DNA of 64,000 bases from JADLHS01 sp964594985 (GCA_964594985.1 CAZQNQ010000011.1:81283-145282); one strand, 5' to 3'. Counted from the stretch's first letter, positions 32,700 to 42,119 are shown. Program-made: numbers and translations. Notes: generated by a model from the sequence alone, not told the origin.

Positions 32700-33680
32700 A
32701 TGAATTGGGACGCGATAGATTGGGAGGCGTTGGAACGCATGCGGGCGGCATTTCTCGCCGGCACGGCGGGCGCGACGGATTACTGGCAGACGGAAGGCGA
32801 GCTGGCAGCGTATGACGCAACCTTCGCGCAACGCATCGGCTGGAAGTGGGATTTTGTGCTCGGCGAATTGCAGCGGCGCGGCTGGACGCCACCGCGCGGT
32901 GAGTTGTTGGATTGGGGTTGCGGCAGCGGCGTGGCGGCGCGCGCGTTCCTTGATCATTACGGCGGAGGTGAAATCACCAAGCTGCGGGTGTGGGATCGTT
33001 CTTCACTGGCAATGAATTTTGCGGTGCGCCGCGCCCGGGAGAAATACCCGCAACTCGCCGTCGAAACGACGGCGCTCCCGGAACACACCTCCGGCGGCAC
33101 GCTGTTGATCAGTCATGTGCTGACCGAACTGACGCCGGAACAAACCGAGACGTTGGCGGGATTGGCGGCGACAGCGGAGTGTGTGTTGTGGGTCGAGCCT
33201 GGCACGTACGAGGCGAGCCTGACACTCATCGCCATCCGCGAACGATTGCGTCCGCATTTCAATCTCGTGGCCCCTTGCACTCATCAGGAACGCTGCGGGA
33301 TTCTGGCACCGGAAAACGAGCGGCATTGGTGTCATCATTTTGCGGCACCGCCACCGGAGGTTTTCACCGACAGCAATTGGGCGCGCTTTGCGAATCTGCT
33401 GGGGATTGATCTGCGCGATTTGCCGGTGAGTTTTCTGGTGCTCGACAAACGTCCCGCCCCGACCGCACCAGCGGGGGCCGCGCGCCTCATTGGTCATCCT
33501 CGTATCTACAAGGGCTACGCACTGGTGCTCGGTTGTGATGCCGGTGGGGTTTCGGAACAACGGCTTTCACAACGAACATTTCCGGGCGAATTCAAGAGCT
33601 TCAAAAAAGGTCGTCACGCGTCGCTGTGTCAGTGGCAATGTTCCAAGGGAGAAATCCAAAGTTACCAACCGCTCGATTGA
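32700..33680 (+). CDS. Rsm22/METTL17-like small-subunit methyltransferase homologue
   Basis: A 326-residue Rsm22-family protein (mitochondrial ribosome small-subunit assembly; METTL17 homologue). SAM motif GELLDWGCGSGVAARAF near residues 63-79. The Cys cluster expected for a [4Fe-4S] site in this family is visible: APCTHQERCGIL (two Cys), HWCHHF (third) and VLGCDAGG (a possible fourth). It would assist 30S subunit maturation or rRNA modification. The ATG at 32700 is 2 bp after the stop of the preceding methyltransferase gene, so the two probably form an operon. A hairpin terminator follows. Confidence 0.82.
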   Translation: MNWDAIDWEALERMRAAFLAGTAGATDYWQTEGELAAYDATFAQRIGWKWDFVLGELQRRGWTPPRGELLDWGCGSGVAARAFLDHYGGGEITKLRVWDRSSLAMNFAVRRAREKYPQLAVETTALPEHTSGGTLLISHVLTELTPEQTETLAGLAATAECVLWVEPGTYEASLTLIAIRERLRPHFNLVAPCTHQERCGILAPENERHWCHHFAAPPPEVFTDSNWARFANLLGIDLRDLPVSFLVLDKRPAPTAPAGAARLIGHPRIYKGYALVLGCDAGGVSEQRLSQRTFPGEFKSFKKGRHASLCQWQCSKGEIQSYQPLD

Positions 33681-33699
33681 GGCGCGGTTTGGAAAATGA

Positions 33700-33727
33700 A
33701 ACCCCTTCCAGTTTCCCGGAAGGGGTT
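33700..33727. terminator. Bidirectional terminator between Rsm22-like and porin genes
   Basis: Stem AACCCCTTCC / GGAAGGGGTT around AGTTTCCC. The plus-strand side is followed by TTTGTGATTTT and the minus-strand side by TCATTTTCC, so the hairpin can serve both converging genes. Confidence 0.85.
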
Positions 33728-33745
33728 TTGTGATTTTGACTCCGA

Positions 33746-34942
33746 TCAGAACTTGTAGATGACGTTCACGATGAGCGACATTTCGTCGGTATGACCGGTC
33801 ACGCCACCGCCCCGGAAGGCGTCGCCGCCTTCATCCAGGTCGTGATCCCAGCGGAATTCGACGCGGGAGATGACGTTCTTCCAGAGCTGGTAGTCCACCG
33901 TGATGGTCGTGGCGAGCAGATCGTCGCCGGGCGCAAAGACCGGATTACCGAGGAGATTGCCCGCCGGGGACAAACCATCACCGCCGAGCTGGAGGTAATC
34001 CACCCGGCCATGCAGCGACAATTTTTCCGTGGCGGCAAAGGAGAGATAACCCGCCACCGCGCTGGAGGCGCTGGTGTTATAGGTCGGATTGCCATCGTCA
34101 AGGTCAACGTAGTCAAACGCGACGCCCACCTTCAAACCGTCCACCACCGTCGGTACCGTGGCCCCGACATAGTAGGAATTGCGGAACGCTTGATCGGGGG
34201 TCACGCCCGATTGTTTGCCGCTGACGAAGCCGGCATACAACGAGCCGCCATGGAGGACGCCAAAGCTTTCCGGGGCCGTCAACAAAACGGCCCCCATAAC
34301 CGTCATGGAGGAATCAGGATTGCCGGAATCGCGACCGTTGATGGGGGCGTTCCAGGTGTTCGCCAAGCCGAAGGTCACGGCCATGGTTTCCGAGAAGCGA
34401 TAGTCGCCGAGGATCCCAGTGTGCTGCGTCGGCTCGATCGAGTAGCCCCAGGAACGGGTATAGTTGGGATTATCGCCCGCGTTGGATAATTCGTAGCCGA
34501 TGATCGTGTCGAACACGCCGACTTTCCAGTCAATGCCATTCCAAAACGGGGTGCGCAGGGAAACATACGCCTGCTTGATGGCCACATCACCCGTGCCGCT
34601 GAAACGCGAACCGAGCGCGATGGCATCCGGCCCAAACCAGAGTTCCGCTTTGTAACCTGCGGCCCACTTGCTCTCGTCCAGAGCCTTTTCCAAAGTGAAG
34701 TCAACGACATCCAGGCTGAACCCATCGCCCTTGCCGGCGCTGTACGCATAGCCGCGGGTGTTGGCGAGTTCATGGTGCCGGCCAAAATCCCACGCTGCCG
34801 AGGCGTTGACATAACCGCTGAGAGTGGTCGAAGTGCGTTCCGCCGGCGAGCCGAGCAGCATTTGCTCTTCGGCCTGGACCACGGAAACGAGACTGACCAC
34901 GCCAAGCGCCGCCAACCCAAGTGTCCATTTGTTGAACTTCAT
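33746..34942 (-). CDS. Outer-membrane porin, beta-barrel porin-2 type
   Basis: A 398-residue outer-membrane protein. The signal peptide is clear (KFNKWTLGLAALGVVSLVSV, cleavage after VVQA). The mature part has alternating amphipathic strands, GYVNASAAWDFGRHHE near the N-terminus, QAYVSLRTPFWNGIDWKVG, and a C-terminal aromatic end IVNVIYKF typical of barrel insertion. It resembles PF07642 (putative beta-barrel porin-2). The Shine-Dalgarno GGAGGA lies 6 nt before the ATG at 34942. It probably lets small solutes diffuse in. It stands alone, with a 400-bp upstream gap. Confidence 0.88.
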   Translation of the reverse strand: MKFNKWTLGLAALGVVSLVSVVQAEEQMLLGSPAERTSTTLSGYVNASAAWDFGRHHELANTRGYAYSAGKGDGFSLDVVDFTLEKALDESKWAAGYKAELWFGPDAIALGSRFSGTGDVAIKQAYVSLRTPFWNGIDWKVGVFDTIIGYELSNAGDNPNYTRSWGYSIEPTQHTGILGDYRFSETMAVTFGLANTWNAPINGRDSGNPDSSMTVMGAVLLTAPESFGVLHGGSLYAGFVSGKQSGVTPDQAFRNSYYVGATVPTVVDGLKVGVAFDYVDLDDGNPTYNTSASSAVAGYLSFAATEKLSLHGRVDYLQLGGDGLSPAGNLLGNPVFAPGDDLLATTITVDYQLWKNVISRVEFRWDHDLDEGGDAFRGGGVTGHTDEMSLIVNVIYKF

Positions 34943-35046
34943 TTTGGTTCCTCCGATGAGAAAGAGTTCGTTTGGCTCCCCAAGCTTGCGTCCGTTTTGT
35001 CCATTCAGCCGCGCGCCCAAGTGTCCATTTTTCGTCCGGGCCTGGC

Positions 35047-35067
35047 GGGATAAATCTGGTTTATCCC
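35047..35067. promoter_or_regulatory. Perfect 8-bp inverted repeat upstream of the porin gene
   Basis: GGGATAAA (35047-35054) TCTGG TTTATCCC (35060-35067), about 105 bp upstream of the porin start on the minus strand. It could be an operator or a 5'-leader hairpin; a direct repeat TTGCGGGG(T/A)-TTGCGGGG follows. The rest of the gap 34943-35345 shows nothing else I can support. Confidence 0.4.
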
Positions 35068-35345
35068 CGACACCTTTGCGGGGTTATTGCGGGGATTGAT
35101 AGGGAAGCCATGCGGTGATGACAACATTTATTTCCAAGCCGGCCGCCCGCTGCTGTGCCTGAAGGTGGGACAACCCGGCTCGATTTAAGCGTCAGGAAAA
35201 CCACTTGAGCTTCCCCCCGGCCCCGGGCTCCCGCCGGTGGAATGGGTGTTGCTATCCCCAGTGAGGCGATGCCTGCAGAAATACCGGAGTTGGAATCAAG
35301 CCGGACGCGGGGCATCACACAAGTAGTACAACCGTAAATTCATCT

Positions 35346-36557
35346 ATGCCGTCATTTGCTTACGTCGCACGGGAGACCGGAACCGGTCGCGAAATCCGCA
35401 GCACGCTCGAAGCCGCCACGGAACAGGCCGCCATTTCCGCGCTGCTGAACCGCAATCTGCTGGTCGTCTCGATCCAGGAGAAGGTCGCCAAAAGGGGACG
35501 GATCGCCGGCGGCAGTGTGCCTTTGGCGGATCTGGTCATGTTCACCCGCCAGTTGGCCACCATGATTGACGCCGGTTTGGCCATGGTGCAATGCCTTCAG
35601 GCTTTGGCAGACCAGACTCAAAACAAGGCAATGCGTGATGTAATCAAGGACATCTGCGCCCGGGTCGAAGGCGGCGACAGTTTCTCCGAAGCCTTACAGA
35701 AGCATCCCAAGGTTTTCAATCGGCTCTTTGTCGCCATGGTGGGAGCGGGTGAAAAAGGCGGTTTGCTCGCCGAAATCCTGGCCCGGTTGGCCGTCTATCT
35801 CGAAAATACCGCCCGCCTGCGCAAGAAGGTCAAATCGGCGATGATGTATCCAACGGTCGTCACCTTGGTCGCCATTGGCATCACCATCTTCCTGCTGGTC
35901 AAAGTCATTCCGGTCTTCGGCGAAATCTACTCCGGCTTTGGCGGCAAACTGCCCGGCCCCACCCAATTCCTCATCAGCCTCAGCGACTTCATGAAGTCCT
36001 ACTTCATCGTGGTGATTCTGGCGATGGGGGGTGGCGTCTATGGCTGGTTGGCTTGGATTAAAACCAAGAAAGGCCGGGAATTCTGGGACAAACACCGGAT
36101 CAAGCTGCCGATCTTTGGCGTCATCGCTCATAAAATCTGTCTGGCCCGTTTCACCCGGACCCTGGCCTCACTGGTGCGCAGCGGCGTTCCGATCCTCGAA
36201 GTGTTGCAGATTGTTTCTCAGACTGTCGGCAACGTGATCATGGAAAAGGCCGTCAAAACCGCCGCCGCCGATATTGAAAAGGGCGAAAGTATCAGCCAGG
36301 CGCTCAGCAAACATCCGATCTTTCCCAACATGATTGTCCGCATGGTCACCGCCGGCGAGCAAACCGGCAAGATTGACAACATGCTCGAACGCATCGCGGA
36401 CTTCCTCGATGAAGAAATCGAAACCACCCTCTCCGGCATCACCTCGCTGATTGAACCCATCCTGATTGTGTTCCTCGGCGTGGTCATCGGCGGCATGGTG
36501 ATCTGTATGTTCCTGCCGATCTTCAAGATGACGGAACTCATCAATCCGCAGAAGTAA
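35346..36557 (+). CDS. Type II secretion/type IV pilus inner-membrane platform protein (GspF/PilC family)
   Basis: A 403-residue polytopic protein of the GspF/PilC family, the inner-membrane platform of type II secretion or type IV pili. The two GspF domains are visible: ADLVMFTRQLATMIDAGLAM (about 61-80) with GEKGGLLAEILARLA, and LARFTRTLASLVRSGVPILE (about 265-284) with GEQTGKIDNMLERIADFLDE. Three transmembrane segments are apparent near 170, 220 and 375. It is a second platform protein next to gspF at 60938 and is not with other pilus genes, so it may serve a separate pilus. A GC hairpin followed by T residues (36584-36621) lies after its stop. Confidence 0.9.
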   Translation: MPSFAYVARETGTGREIRSTLEAATEQAAISALLNRNLLVVSIQEKVAKRGRIAGGSVPLADLVMFTRQLATMIDAGLAMVQCLQALADQTQNKAMRDVIKDICARVEGGDSFSEALQKHPKVFNRLFVAMVGAGEKGGLLAEILARLAVYLENTARLRKKVKSAMMYPTVVTLVAIGITIFLLVKVIPVFGEIYSGFGGKLPGPTQFLISLSDFMKSYFIVVILAMGGGVYGWLAWIKTKKGREFWDKHRIKLPIFGVIAHKICLARFTRTLASLVRSGVPILEVLQIVSQTVGNVIMEKAVKTAAADIEKGESISQALSKHPIFPNMIVRMVTAGEQTGKIDNMLERIADFLDEEIETTLSGITSLIEPILIVFLGVVIGGMVICMFLPIFKMTELINPQK

Positions 36558-36583
36558 CCGCTGGCGCGGATCTAATCTCAACC

Positions 36584-36621
36584 GCCGCCGGTTTGCGAAG
36601 GCAAGCCGGCGGTGCTGTTTT
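36584..36621 (+). terminator. Hairpin terminator after the PilC-like gene
   Basis: Stem CCGCCGGTTTGC / GCAAGCCGGCGG with a GAAG loop, then TGCTGTTTTA. It lies between the converging PilC-like and nadB genes; nadB on the minus strand ends just downstream. Confidence 0.75.
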
Positions 36622-36635
36622 ATACCACTGTCCGT

Positions 36636-38237
36636 TCAACCCGCCTTCCGCACCACGCTGTCGCGTTGCGCCCATTCCGGGTTGTTGTCGGGGTAATCCA
36701 GATTGTAGTGCAATCCCCGGCTCTCCGAACGAAGCAAGGCGCAACGCACGATCAACTCCGACACCGTGGCAATATTGCGCAGCTCCAATAAATCCGCCGT
36801 GACCGTGAAGTTCCAGTAGTACTCGTGAATCTCCTGTTGCAGATTTGCGAGCCGCGATTGCGCCCGCTGCAGCCGCTTGTTCGTCCGCACGATGCCGACA
36901 TAGTCCCACATACAACGGCGGATCTCATCCCAGTTGTGCGCCACCACGACCAGTTCATCGGGATTGTTTGCGTGGCCGGATTGCCAGGCTGGGATTTTGA
37001 AATCATTGATCGGTTGATTCACTTCCGCCATCCGCCGCGCGGCCCGATTTGCGCACACCAAAGCTTCGAGCAGGGAATTGCTCGCCAACCGATTGGCCCC
37101 ATGCAAGCCCGTGCAAGCCACCTCACCCACCGCAAACAATCCCGCGATGTCCGTCTCGCCGTCCACATTGGTCATCACCCCGCCGCATTGATAATGCGCC
37201 GCCGGCACCACCGGGATCGCCTCCTTGGTGATATCAATGCCATAGCTCAGGCAGGTCTGGTAGATGTTGGGAAAGCGTTCGATCACGAACCGCGCCGACT
37301 TGTGCGTGATGTCCAGCGATACATGATCCGCGCCGCTCTTCTTCATCTCGCTGTCAATCGCCCGGGCCACCACATCGCGCGGCGCGAGGGATTTCAGCGC
37401 GTGATAATCATCCATGAACTGCCCGCCATCGAGCGACATCAACACCCCGCCCTCACCGCGCACCGCTTCGCTGATCAGAAATGATTTCGCCTTGGGATGA
37501 TAGAGACACGTCGGATGAAACTGCACGAACTCCATGTTCGCCACCGCCGCCCCGGCGCGATACGCCATCGCCACGCCATCGCCCGTCGCGATGTCGGGAT
37601 TCGTCGTGTAAAGATAAACCTTTCCGCACCCACCCGTGGCCAGCAGCGTCGTGGGCGCGACGAACGTTTCCACGGCCTGGGTTTTATTGTCGAATACATA
37701 CGCGCCCAGACAGCGGTTCTCGCCGACGTAACCCAGCTTCTGACTCGTGATCAGATCAATCGCGAGATGATTCTCGAAAATCGTGATGTTCGGCTGCGCG
37801 GCCACCGCGTTGAGCAACGCGCGTTCGATCTCATGGCCCGTGATATCCTTGGCGTGCAGAATCCGTCGCTTGGAATGCCCGCCCTCCTTGCCCAGGTCCA
37901 GTTCCTGACCGCCGCCCTCGTTCGGCGCTTCGCGTTGGGAAAACTTCATCCCCAGCTCGACCAATTCCGCAATGCGCGCCGGGCCTTCCTCCACAATCGT
38001 CCGCACCACCGATTCGCGACACAAGCCGGCGCCGGCGGTCAACGTGTCTTTAACGTGCAGATCAAAAGTGTCCTCCTTGCTCGTCACGGCGGCGATGCCG
38101 CCCTGCGCGTAATTGGTGTTCGACTCGGCGCGATTCTTCTTGGTCACAATCGCCACGCGCCCGCGCGGGGCCACCTTGAGCGCGAAGAACAAACCGGCGA
38201 TGCCGCTGCCGAGCACGAGGAAATCAAATCGCTTCAT
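36636..38237 (-). CDS. nadB: L-aspartate oxidase
   Basis: Oxidises L-aspartate to iminoaspartate with FAD, the first step of de novo NAD synthesis. The FAD-binding motif is FLVLGSGIAGLFFALKVA (residues 5-22). SNTNYAQGGIAA (FAD/substrate region), the family block GGHSKRRILHAKD, and HYQCGGVMTNVDGETDIAGL toward the C-terminus are all present, and so is the C-terminal helical domain. Length 533 is typical (about 520-560). The partner genes nadA and nadC are not in the window. The minus-strand gene is divergent from the beta-lactamase-like gene at 38440. Confidence 0.95.
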   Translation of the reverse strand: MKRFDFLVLGSGIAGLFFALKVAPRGRVAIVTKKNRAESNTNYAQGGIAAVTSKEDTFDLHVKDTLTAGAGLCRESVVRTIVEEGPARIAELVELGMKFSQREAPNEGGGQELDLGKEGGHSKRRILHAKDITGHEIERALLNAVAAQPNITIFENHLAIDLITSQKLGYVGENRCLGAYVFDNKTQAVETFVAPTTLLATGGCGKVYLYTTNPDIATGDGVAMAYRAGAAVANMEFVQFHPTCLYHPKAKSFLISEAVRGEGGVLMSLDGGQFMDDYHALKSLAPRDVVARAIDSEMKKSGADHVSLDITHKSARFVIERFPNIYQTCLSYGIDITKEAIPVVPAAHYQCGGVMTNVDGETDIAGLFAVGEVACTGLHGANRLASNSLLEALVCANRAARRMAEVNQPINDFKIPAWQSGHANNPDELVVVAHNWDEIRRCMWDYVGIVRTNKRLQRAQSRLANLQQEIHEYYWNFTVTADLLELRNIATVSELIVRCALLRSESRGLHYNLDYPDNNPEWAQRDSVVRKAG

Positions 38238-38439
38238 CCGCCGACACGATGAACGGAAGCGCCCGCCGATGCAACCGCCACGTGCGTGCTCAACGCGTCC
38301 GCCGTCCGATCTCCATCAGTTAATTTTCGGCCGGCATCAACTTGAGCAACATCGGGGGGGCACCGTGCCGAGGAAATGTTTGAACTTCGCTGTGCTTCCG
38401 CGCTCCCATTTTCGATCCCGTTACGCTAGCGTTCCCGCC

Positions 38440-39336
38440 ATGCAGAGCGCGCCGCCAAAAACCAACCTTGCTCCAGCGTTCCAGCCGTCACCACGGCTGC
38501 AAACCATCGTGGATCGCGCCGCGCAGCAGGCACTCGCGCAATTCGCTCCACTCCATCTGCAAGCCGAGCAACTCGCCATCACGCTGGTTGACCTGCGCGA
38601 CCCGCAGCAGCCCGAGCGCGCCAGTTATCGCGGCACGGAACGCATTTATCCCGCCAGCGTGGTGAAGTCCTTTTATCTAATGGCCGCACATCGTTGGATG
38701 GAAGATGGCAAACTCGCCGACACCGAGGAATTGCGCCGCGCCCTGCGCGACATGATCGTGGATTCCTTCAACGAACCGACCGGTTACGTGCTCGATTTGC
38801 TCACGGACACGACGAGCGGACCGGAGTTGTCGCCCACTGAGTTCACTGCGTGGTTTGAGAAACGCAACGCGGTGAATCGTTACTTTGCTTCGCTCGGCTA
38901 CGAGCAGATCAATCTCAACCGCAAAACCTGGTGCGAAGGCCCGTACGGTCGCGAGAAACAACTCGCCAACCAACCGCCGCCGGATCATCGCAACTGGCTC
39001 ACCACTGAGGCCACCGCGCGGTTGTTCACGGAAATGGTGACCGGGCGCGCCGTCACACCCGAGCGTAGTCGCCAGATGCTCGAGTTGCACGAACGCCAGC
39101 CTTTTGATCCGAACGGCAATGGCCAGTCCCGCGAATACACCGGCGCGGTTCTTCCGCCGGGAGCAAAGCTCTGGTCGAAAGCCGGCTGGATGAGCGAGGT
39201 GCGCCATGACGCCGCGTATGTGAAACTGCCGACTGGCGAGAAATTCATTCTGGTGACGTTCACTATCGGCCACTCGAAGGACAAAGAGATCATTCCCGCC
39301 GTGGCGAAGACCGTGATCGAAGGGTTGCGGACCTGA
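38440..39336 (+). CDS. Beta-lactamase class A-like serine hydrolase
   Basis: A 298-residue protein with the three active-site elements of the class A beta-lactamase/PBP fold: SxxK in YPASVVKSFYL (Ser73, Lys76), an SxN-like SFNEPT (about 110), and KAGW in place of KTG near the C-terminus (LWSKAGWMSEV). No signal peptide is seen; the N-terminus is MQSAPPKTNLAPAFQ. It could be a beta-lactamase, a DD-peptidase or an esterase; the KAG triad and cytoplasmic-looking start make a true beta-lactamase less likely. It is between divergent nadB and a repeat-filled gap. Start 38440 is chosen because upstream sequence is poor and overlaps nadB. Confidence 0.78.
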   Translation: MQSAPPKTNLAPAFQPSPRLQTIVDRAAQQALAQFAPLHLQAEQLAITLVDLRDPQQPERASYRGTERIYPASVVKSFYLMAAHRWMEDGKLADTEELRRALRDMIVDSFNEPTGYVLDLLTDTTSGPELSPTEFTAWFEKRNAVNRYFASLGYEQINLNRKTWCEGPYGREKQLANQPPPDHRNWLTTEATARLFTEMVTGRAVTPERSRQMLELHERQPFDPNGNGQSREYTGAVLPPGAKLWSKAGWMSEVRHDAAYVKLPTGEKFILVTFTIGHSKDKEIIPAVAKTVIEGLRT

Positions 39337-39347
39337 CTGAAAATGCG

Positions 39348-39482
39348 CCTCACGCCAAGAACGCGAAGGGCGCAAAGGAGGGGAGACTTTTACTCACACC
39401 TCACGACCTCGTTGATTCGTGGACAGCCTCGGAGAAAGAGTTGTTCCGCATCCGTTGCGGCCTTCGCGTCCTTGGCGTGAGG
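39348..39482. repeat. Inverted repeat, CACGCCAAGAACGCGAAGG family copy 2
   Basis: Left arm CCTCACGCCAAGAACGCGAA (39348-) and right arm GGCCTTCGCGTCCTTGGCGT ending with GAGG (to 39482) with a 70-bp centre. It fills the gap between the beta-lactamase-like and phosphoesterase genes. Related to 8142-8232. Confidence 0.88.
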
Positions 39483-39495
39483 CAATAGCGACGGC

Positions 39496-40407
39496 TCACG
39501 CCTCGCGCCACTTCAAATCCACGACTTGGCCATGCGCTTTGTGACTTGGATCAATCGCGCGCAGTTCGAGCTTCATTCCGCCGGGCCGCGTTGTCGCGTG
39601 AATCCAGCCCGCCGGATCGCCTTCGCGGAAGATGTACGACACCGGCGGCAGATTCACGAGATGAATGCCACTCGCATCCTGCGTCACCTTCCAGTTGTGC
39701 GTGTGCCCATAAATCCACGCCTTCACCTGCCGGCGCGGGCGGAGGATTTCCAGCAACGCCTCCGCGTCCTTCAAGCCGCCGATTTTATTGTCTTCGCCAG
39801 GATTGTGGTGGACGAGAATCACCGTGGGCACTTCGCGATTCGCATCCAGGGTTTTGGCCACCCACTGCAACTGATCCTCGCCCAGTGCGCCGGGCGTCTG
39901 CAATGTTATCTCCAGCGAATCCAGCATCAGCCAGTTCAAATGCTCGGTCTTGATGAACGCCACCTGTTTCTGGGCGATGGGCCGCCGCGCGGCTTTCTGC
40001 GATGCGATCGCCGCCCAAAAGTTCTCGCGCTGGTCGTGATTGCCGAGCGCGAGATTCAACGTCAATCCATCCGCGCGCAACGGATCAAGCAACGCGGTCA
40101 ACTGCGCGTAATCCGCTGTTTCCCCAGCGCTGAAAGCACAGTCGCCGACAATGAACACGCGCGCCGCCCGCTGCGGCAGACCGACGATCTCCCGCGCCAC
40201 GGCATTGAATTGCGCCGCCATGTTGACATTGCGATGGATCTTGGCCGCATCCGCCGCAATGTGCGTGTCGGCCAGCAATGCAAAAGAGGCCGCATCCGTG
40301 CGCCGCATCGCCGCGTGGAGTTGCGGCGCAAGGGCGAGGCCGGTGCCAGCGAGCAAGGCCCGACGCAAAAACGTCCGGCGTGAAATCGGGAGAAGTTCAA
40401 TCGGCAT
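39496..40407 (-). CDS. Tat-exported metallophosphoesterase
   Basis: A 303-residue calcineurin-like phosphoesterase. A twin-arginine signal is visible: SRRTFLRRALLAGTGLALAP (residues 9-28). Metal-site motifs are in order: LLADTHIA (about 44), VGDCAF (GDxxx, Cys variant), LGNHDQRENF (GNHD), VHHNPG and YGHTHNW (GHxH). This is a periplasmic phosphatase or phosphodiesterase; the substrate is unknown. The third motif GDC in place of GDL/GDF is unusual but the metal ligands are kept. The gene precedes an inverted-repeat element. Confidence 0.87.
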   Translation of the reverse strand: MPIELLPISRRTFLRRALLAGTGLALAPQLHAAMRRTDAASFALLADTHIAADAAKIHRNVNMAAQFNAVAREIVGLPQRAARVFIVGDCAFSAGETADYAQLTALLDPLRADGLTLNLALGNHDQRENFWAAIASQKAARRPIAQKQVAFIKTEHLNWLMLDSLEITLQTPGALGEDQLQWVAKTLDANREVPTVILVHHNPGEDNKIGGLKDAEALLEILRPRRQVKAWIYGHTHNWKVTQDASGIHLVNLPPVSYIFREGDPAGWIHATTRPGGMKLELRAIDPSHKAHGQVVDLKWREA

Positions 40408-40495
40408 GAGCCTTTCCTACGCCTGCGCTCCGGCTGGCTCAAGCCAATTCAATAGCTTCGTCTCCAAGCGGGCAGGCCTGAAACTCCGGTGCCAT

Positions 40496-40580
40496 TCTGG
40501 GAGTGCCGGCGTCCCGCCGGCGAGTTGTTGCACCAAACGAGACCGCAGAACTCGCCCGCGAGACGCTGGCGCTCCCGGGT
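40496..40580. repeat. Inverted-repeat element, GGGAGCGCC family copy 2
   Basis: Left arm TCTGGGAGTGCCGGCGTCCC (40496-) and right arm CGAGACGCTGGCGCTCCCGG (to 40580), centre about 22 bp. Same family as 3468-3548 but with the arms inverted in order. Confidence 0.85.
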
Positions 40581-40688
40581 TAAACCGGTGGCCCGGCTGT
40601 TTCGTTCCTTCTTCAAACTCTGTGCATGACGAGCCGAAGCTCTTTCGGCATACTCAAATATATTTCCCGGCGACCACCGGCTTTACGC

Positions 40689-42119
40689 ATGAAAACTGAT
40701 TTGAAACAACCCGTCCTCGGCGTCATCTACGGCAACCGCGATTTCTTCCCCGACGCCCTCGTCACCGAAGCGCGGGCGGACCTCGCCAAACTCTTCGGTC
40801 GGCTCGGCATCAAGGCCATTCAGCTTGGCGAATCTGATTCCAAGCTCGGCGGTGTCGAGACGCACAACGACGCCCGTAAATGCGCCGATTTGTTCAAGCA
40901 GCACGCGAATGAAATTGACGGCGTGCTCGTCTGCCTCCCGAACTTCGGCGACGAAAAGGGCGTGGCCGATACACTCAAGCTCGCCGGCCTCAACGTCCCC
41001 GTGCTCATCCAAGGTTATCCCGACGATCCGAATCAGCTCATGCCGTCGCGTCGCCGCGATTCGTTCTGCGGGAAAATTTCCGTCTGCAACAACCTCGTGC
41101 AAGCCGGCATCAAGTTCACCCTCACCAGCAAACACGTCTCGCATCCGACCTCCGACAGCTTCCAGCGCGACCTGCAAAAGTTCCTCGGCGTCTGCCGCGT
41201 CGTGAACGGCTTGCGTGGCGTCCGCCTCGGCGCGGTCGGCGCGCGGCCCGGCGCGTTCAACACCGTGCGTTACTCGGAAAAAATTTTGGAACGGCACGGC
41301 ATCAGTGTCACCACGGTGGATTTGTCGGAGATTATTGGTGCCGCCAATAAATTAGACCCATCCGTCCCATCCGTCGTATCCAAGCTCAAAGAGATTCAAG
41401 GCTATGCCCCCGCGCCGGGAGTCCCGTCCGACAAGCTCGTGCAGATGGCCAAGATGGGCGTGGTGCTCACCGATTGGATGAACGCCAACCACCTCGACGC
41501 GACCGCCATCCAGTGCTGGACCTCCGTGCAACAGAATTTTGGCTGCAACGTCTGCACGCTCATGAGCATGATGAGCGAGAAGTTCATGCCCAGCGCCTGC
41601 GAAGTGGACGTCACCGGCGTGCTGACGATGTATGCGATGCAGCTCGCCAGCAATACGCCCGCGGCGCTCGTGGACTGGAACAACAACTACGCGGATGACG
41701 ACGACAAGTGCGTGCTCTTCCACTGCGGTAACTGGGCCAAATCATTCCTGCCCGACATCAAAATTTCCAACGCGCCCATCATCGGCACAGCCGTTGGCGT
41801 CGAGAACACCTACGGCGCACTCGATGGCCGCACCCCCGCCGGCCCGTTGACCTACGGCCGCATCACCACCGCCGATGCCGAGGGCAAGATCCGCTGCTAC
41901 GTCGGCGAAGGCGAACTAACGAACGACGAACTCAAGACCTTCGGCAACCGCGCCGTGGCCAAAGTGCCGAACCTGCAAAAAGTCCTGCGCCACGTCTGCG
42001 AAAAGGGTTTCGAGCATCACGTCGTCATGACGCAATCGCACTCGGCGGCGATTCTGGCCGAAGCCTTCGGGAATTATTTCGGCTGGGATGTTTACAATCA
42101 CGATGAACGCTCAAAATAA
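40689..42119 (+). CDS. L-fucose/L-arabinose isomerase-like protein
   Basis: A 476-residue member of the FucI/AraA isomerase fold (manganese-dependent aldose-ketose isomerases). Visible blocks: GVIYGNRDFFPDALV at the start, GVLVCLPNFGDEKGVADTL, YGALDGRTPAGPLTYGR, and C-terminal HVVMTQSHSAAILAEAFGNY. The internal CWTSVQQNFGCNVCTLMSMM is in the domain that holds the metal ligands. The sugar substrate is not known. It starts a run of six genes in the same direction (isomerase, NTF2-like, GNAT, split transketolase, GlpK-like kinase), so a dedicated sugar pathway is possible. The ATG at 40689 (MKTDLKQ) is preferred to an upstream one. Confidence 0.8.
   Translation: MKTDLKQPVLGVIYGNRDFFPDALVTEARADLAKLFGRLGIKAIQLGESDSKLGGVETHNDARKCADLFKQHANEIDGVLVCLPNFGDEKGVADTLKLAGLNVPVLIQGYPDDPNQLMPSRRRDSFCGKISVCNNLVQAGIKFTLTSKHVSHPTSDSFQRDLQKFLGVCRVVNGLRGVRLGAVGARPGAFNTVRYSEKILERHGISVTTVDLSEIIGAANKLDPSVPSVVSKLKEIQGYAPAPGVPSDKLVQMAKMGVVLTDWMNANHLDATAIQCWTSVQQNFGCNVCTLMSMMSEKFMPSACEVDVTGVLTMYAMQLASNTPAALVDWNNNYADDDDKCVLFHCGNWAKSFLPDIKISNAPIIGTAVGVENTYGALDGRTPAGPLTYGRITTADAEGKIRCYVGEGELTNDELKTFGNRAVAKVPNLQKVLRHVCEKGFEHHVVMTQSHSAAILAEAFGNYFGWDVYNHDERSK

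Noticed and set aside
41360..41390. CATCCGTCC-type repeat in the isomerase gene
   Set aside because: Only about two imperfect 9-bp units; too short to assign to the heptamer families.
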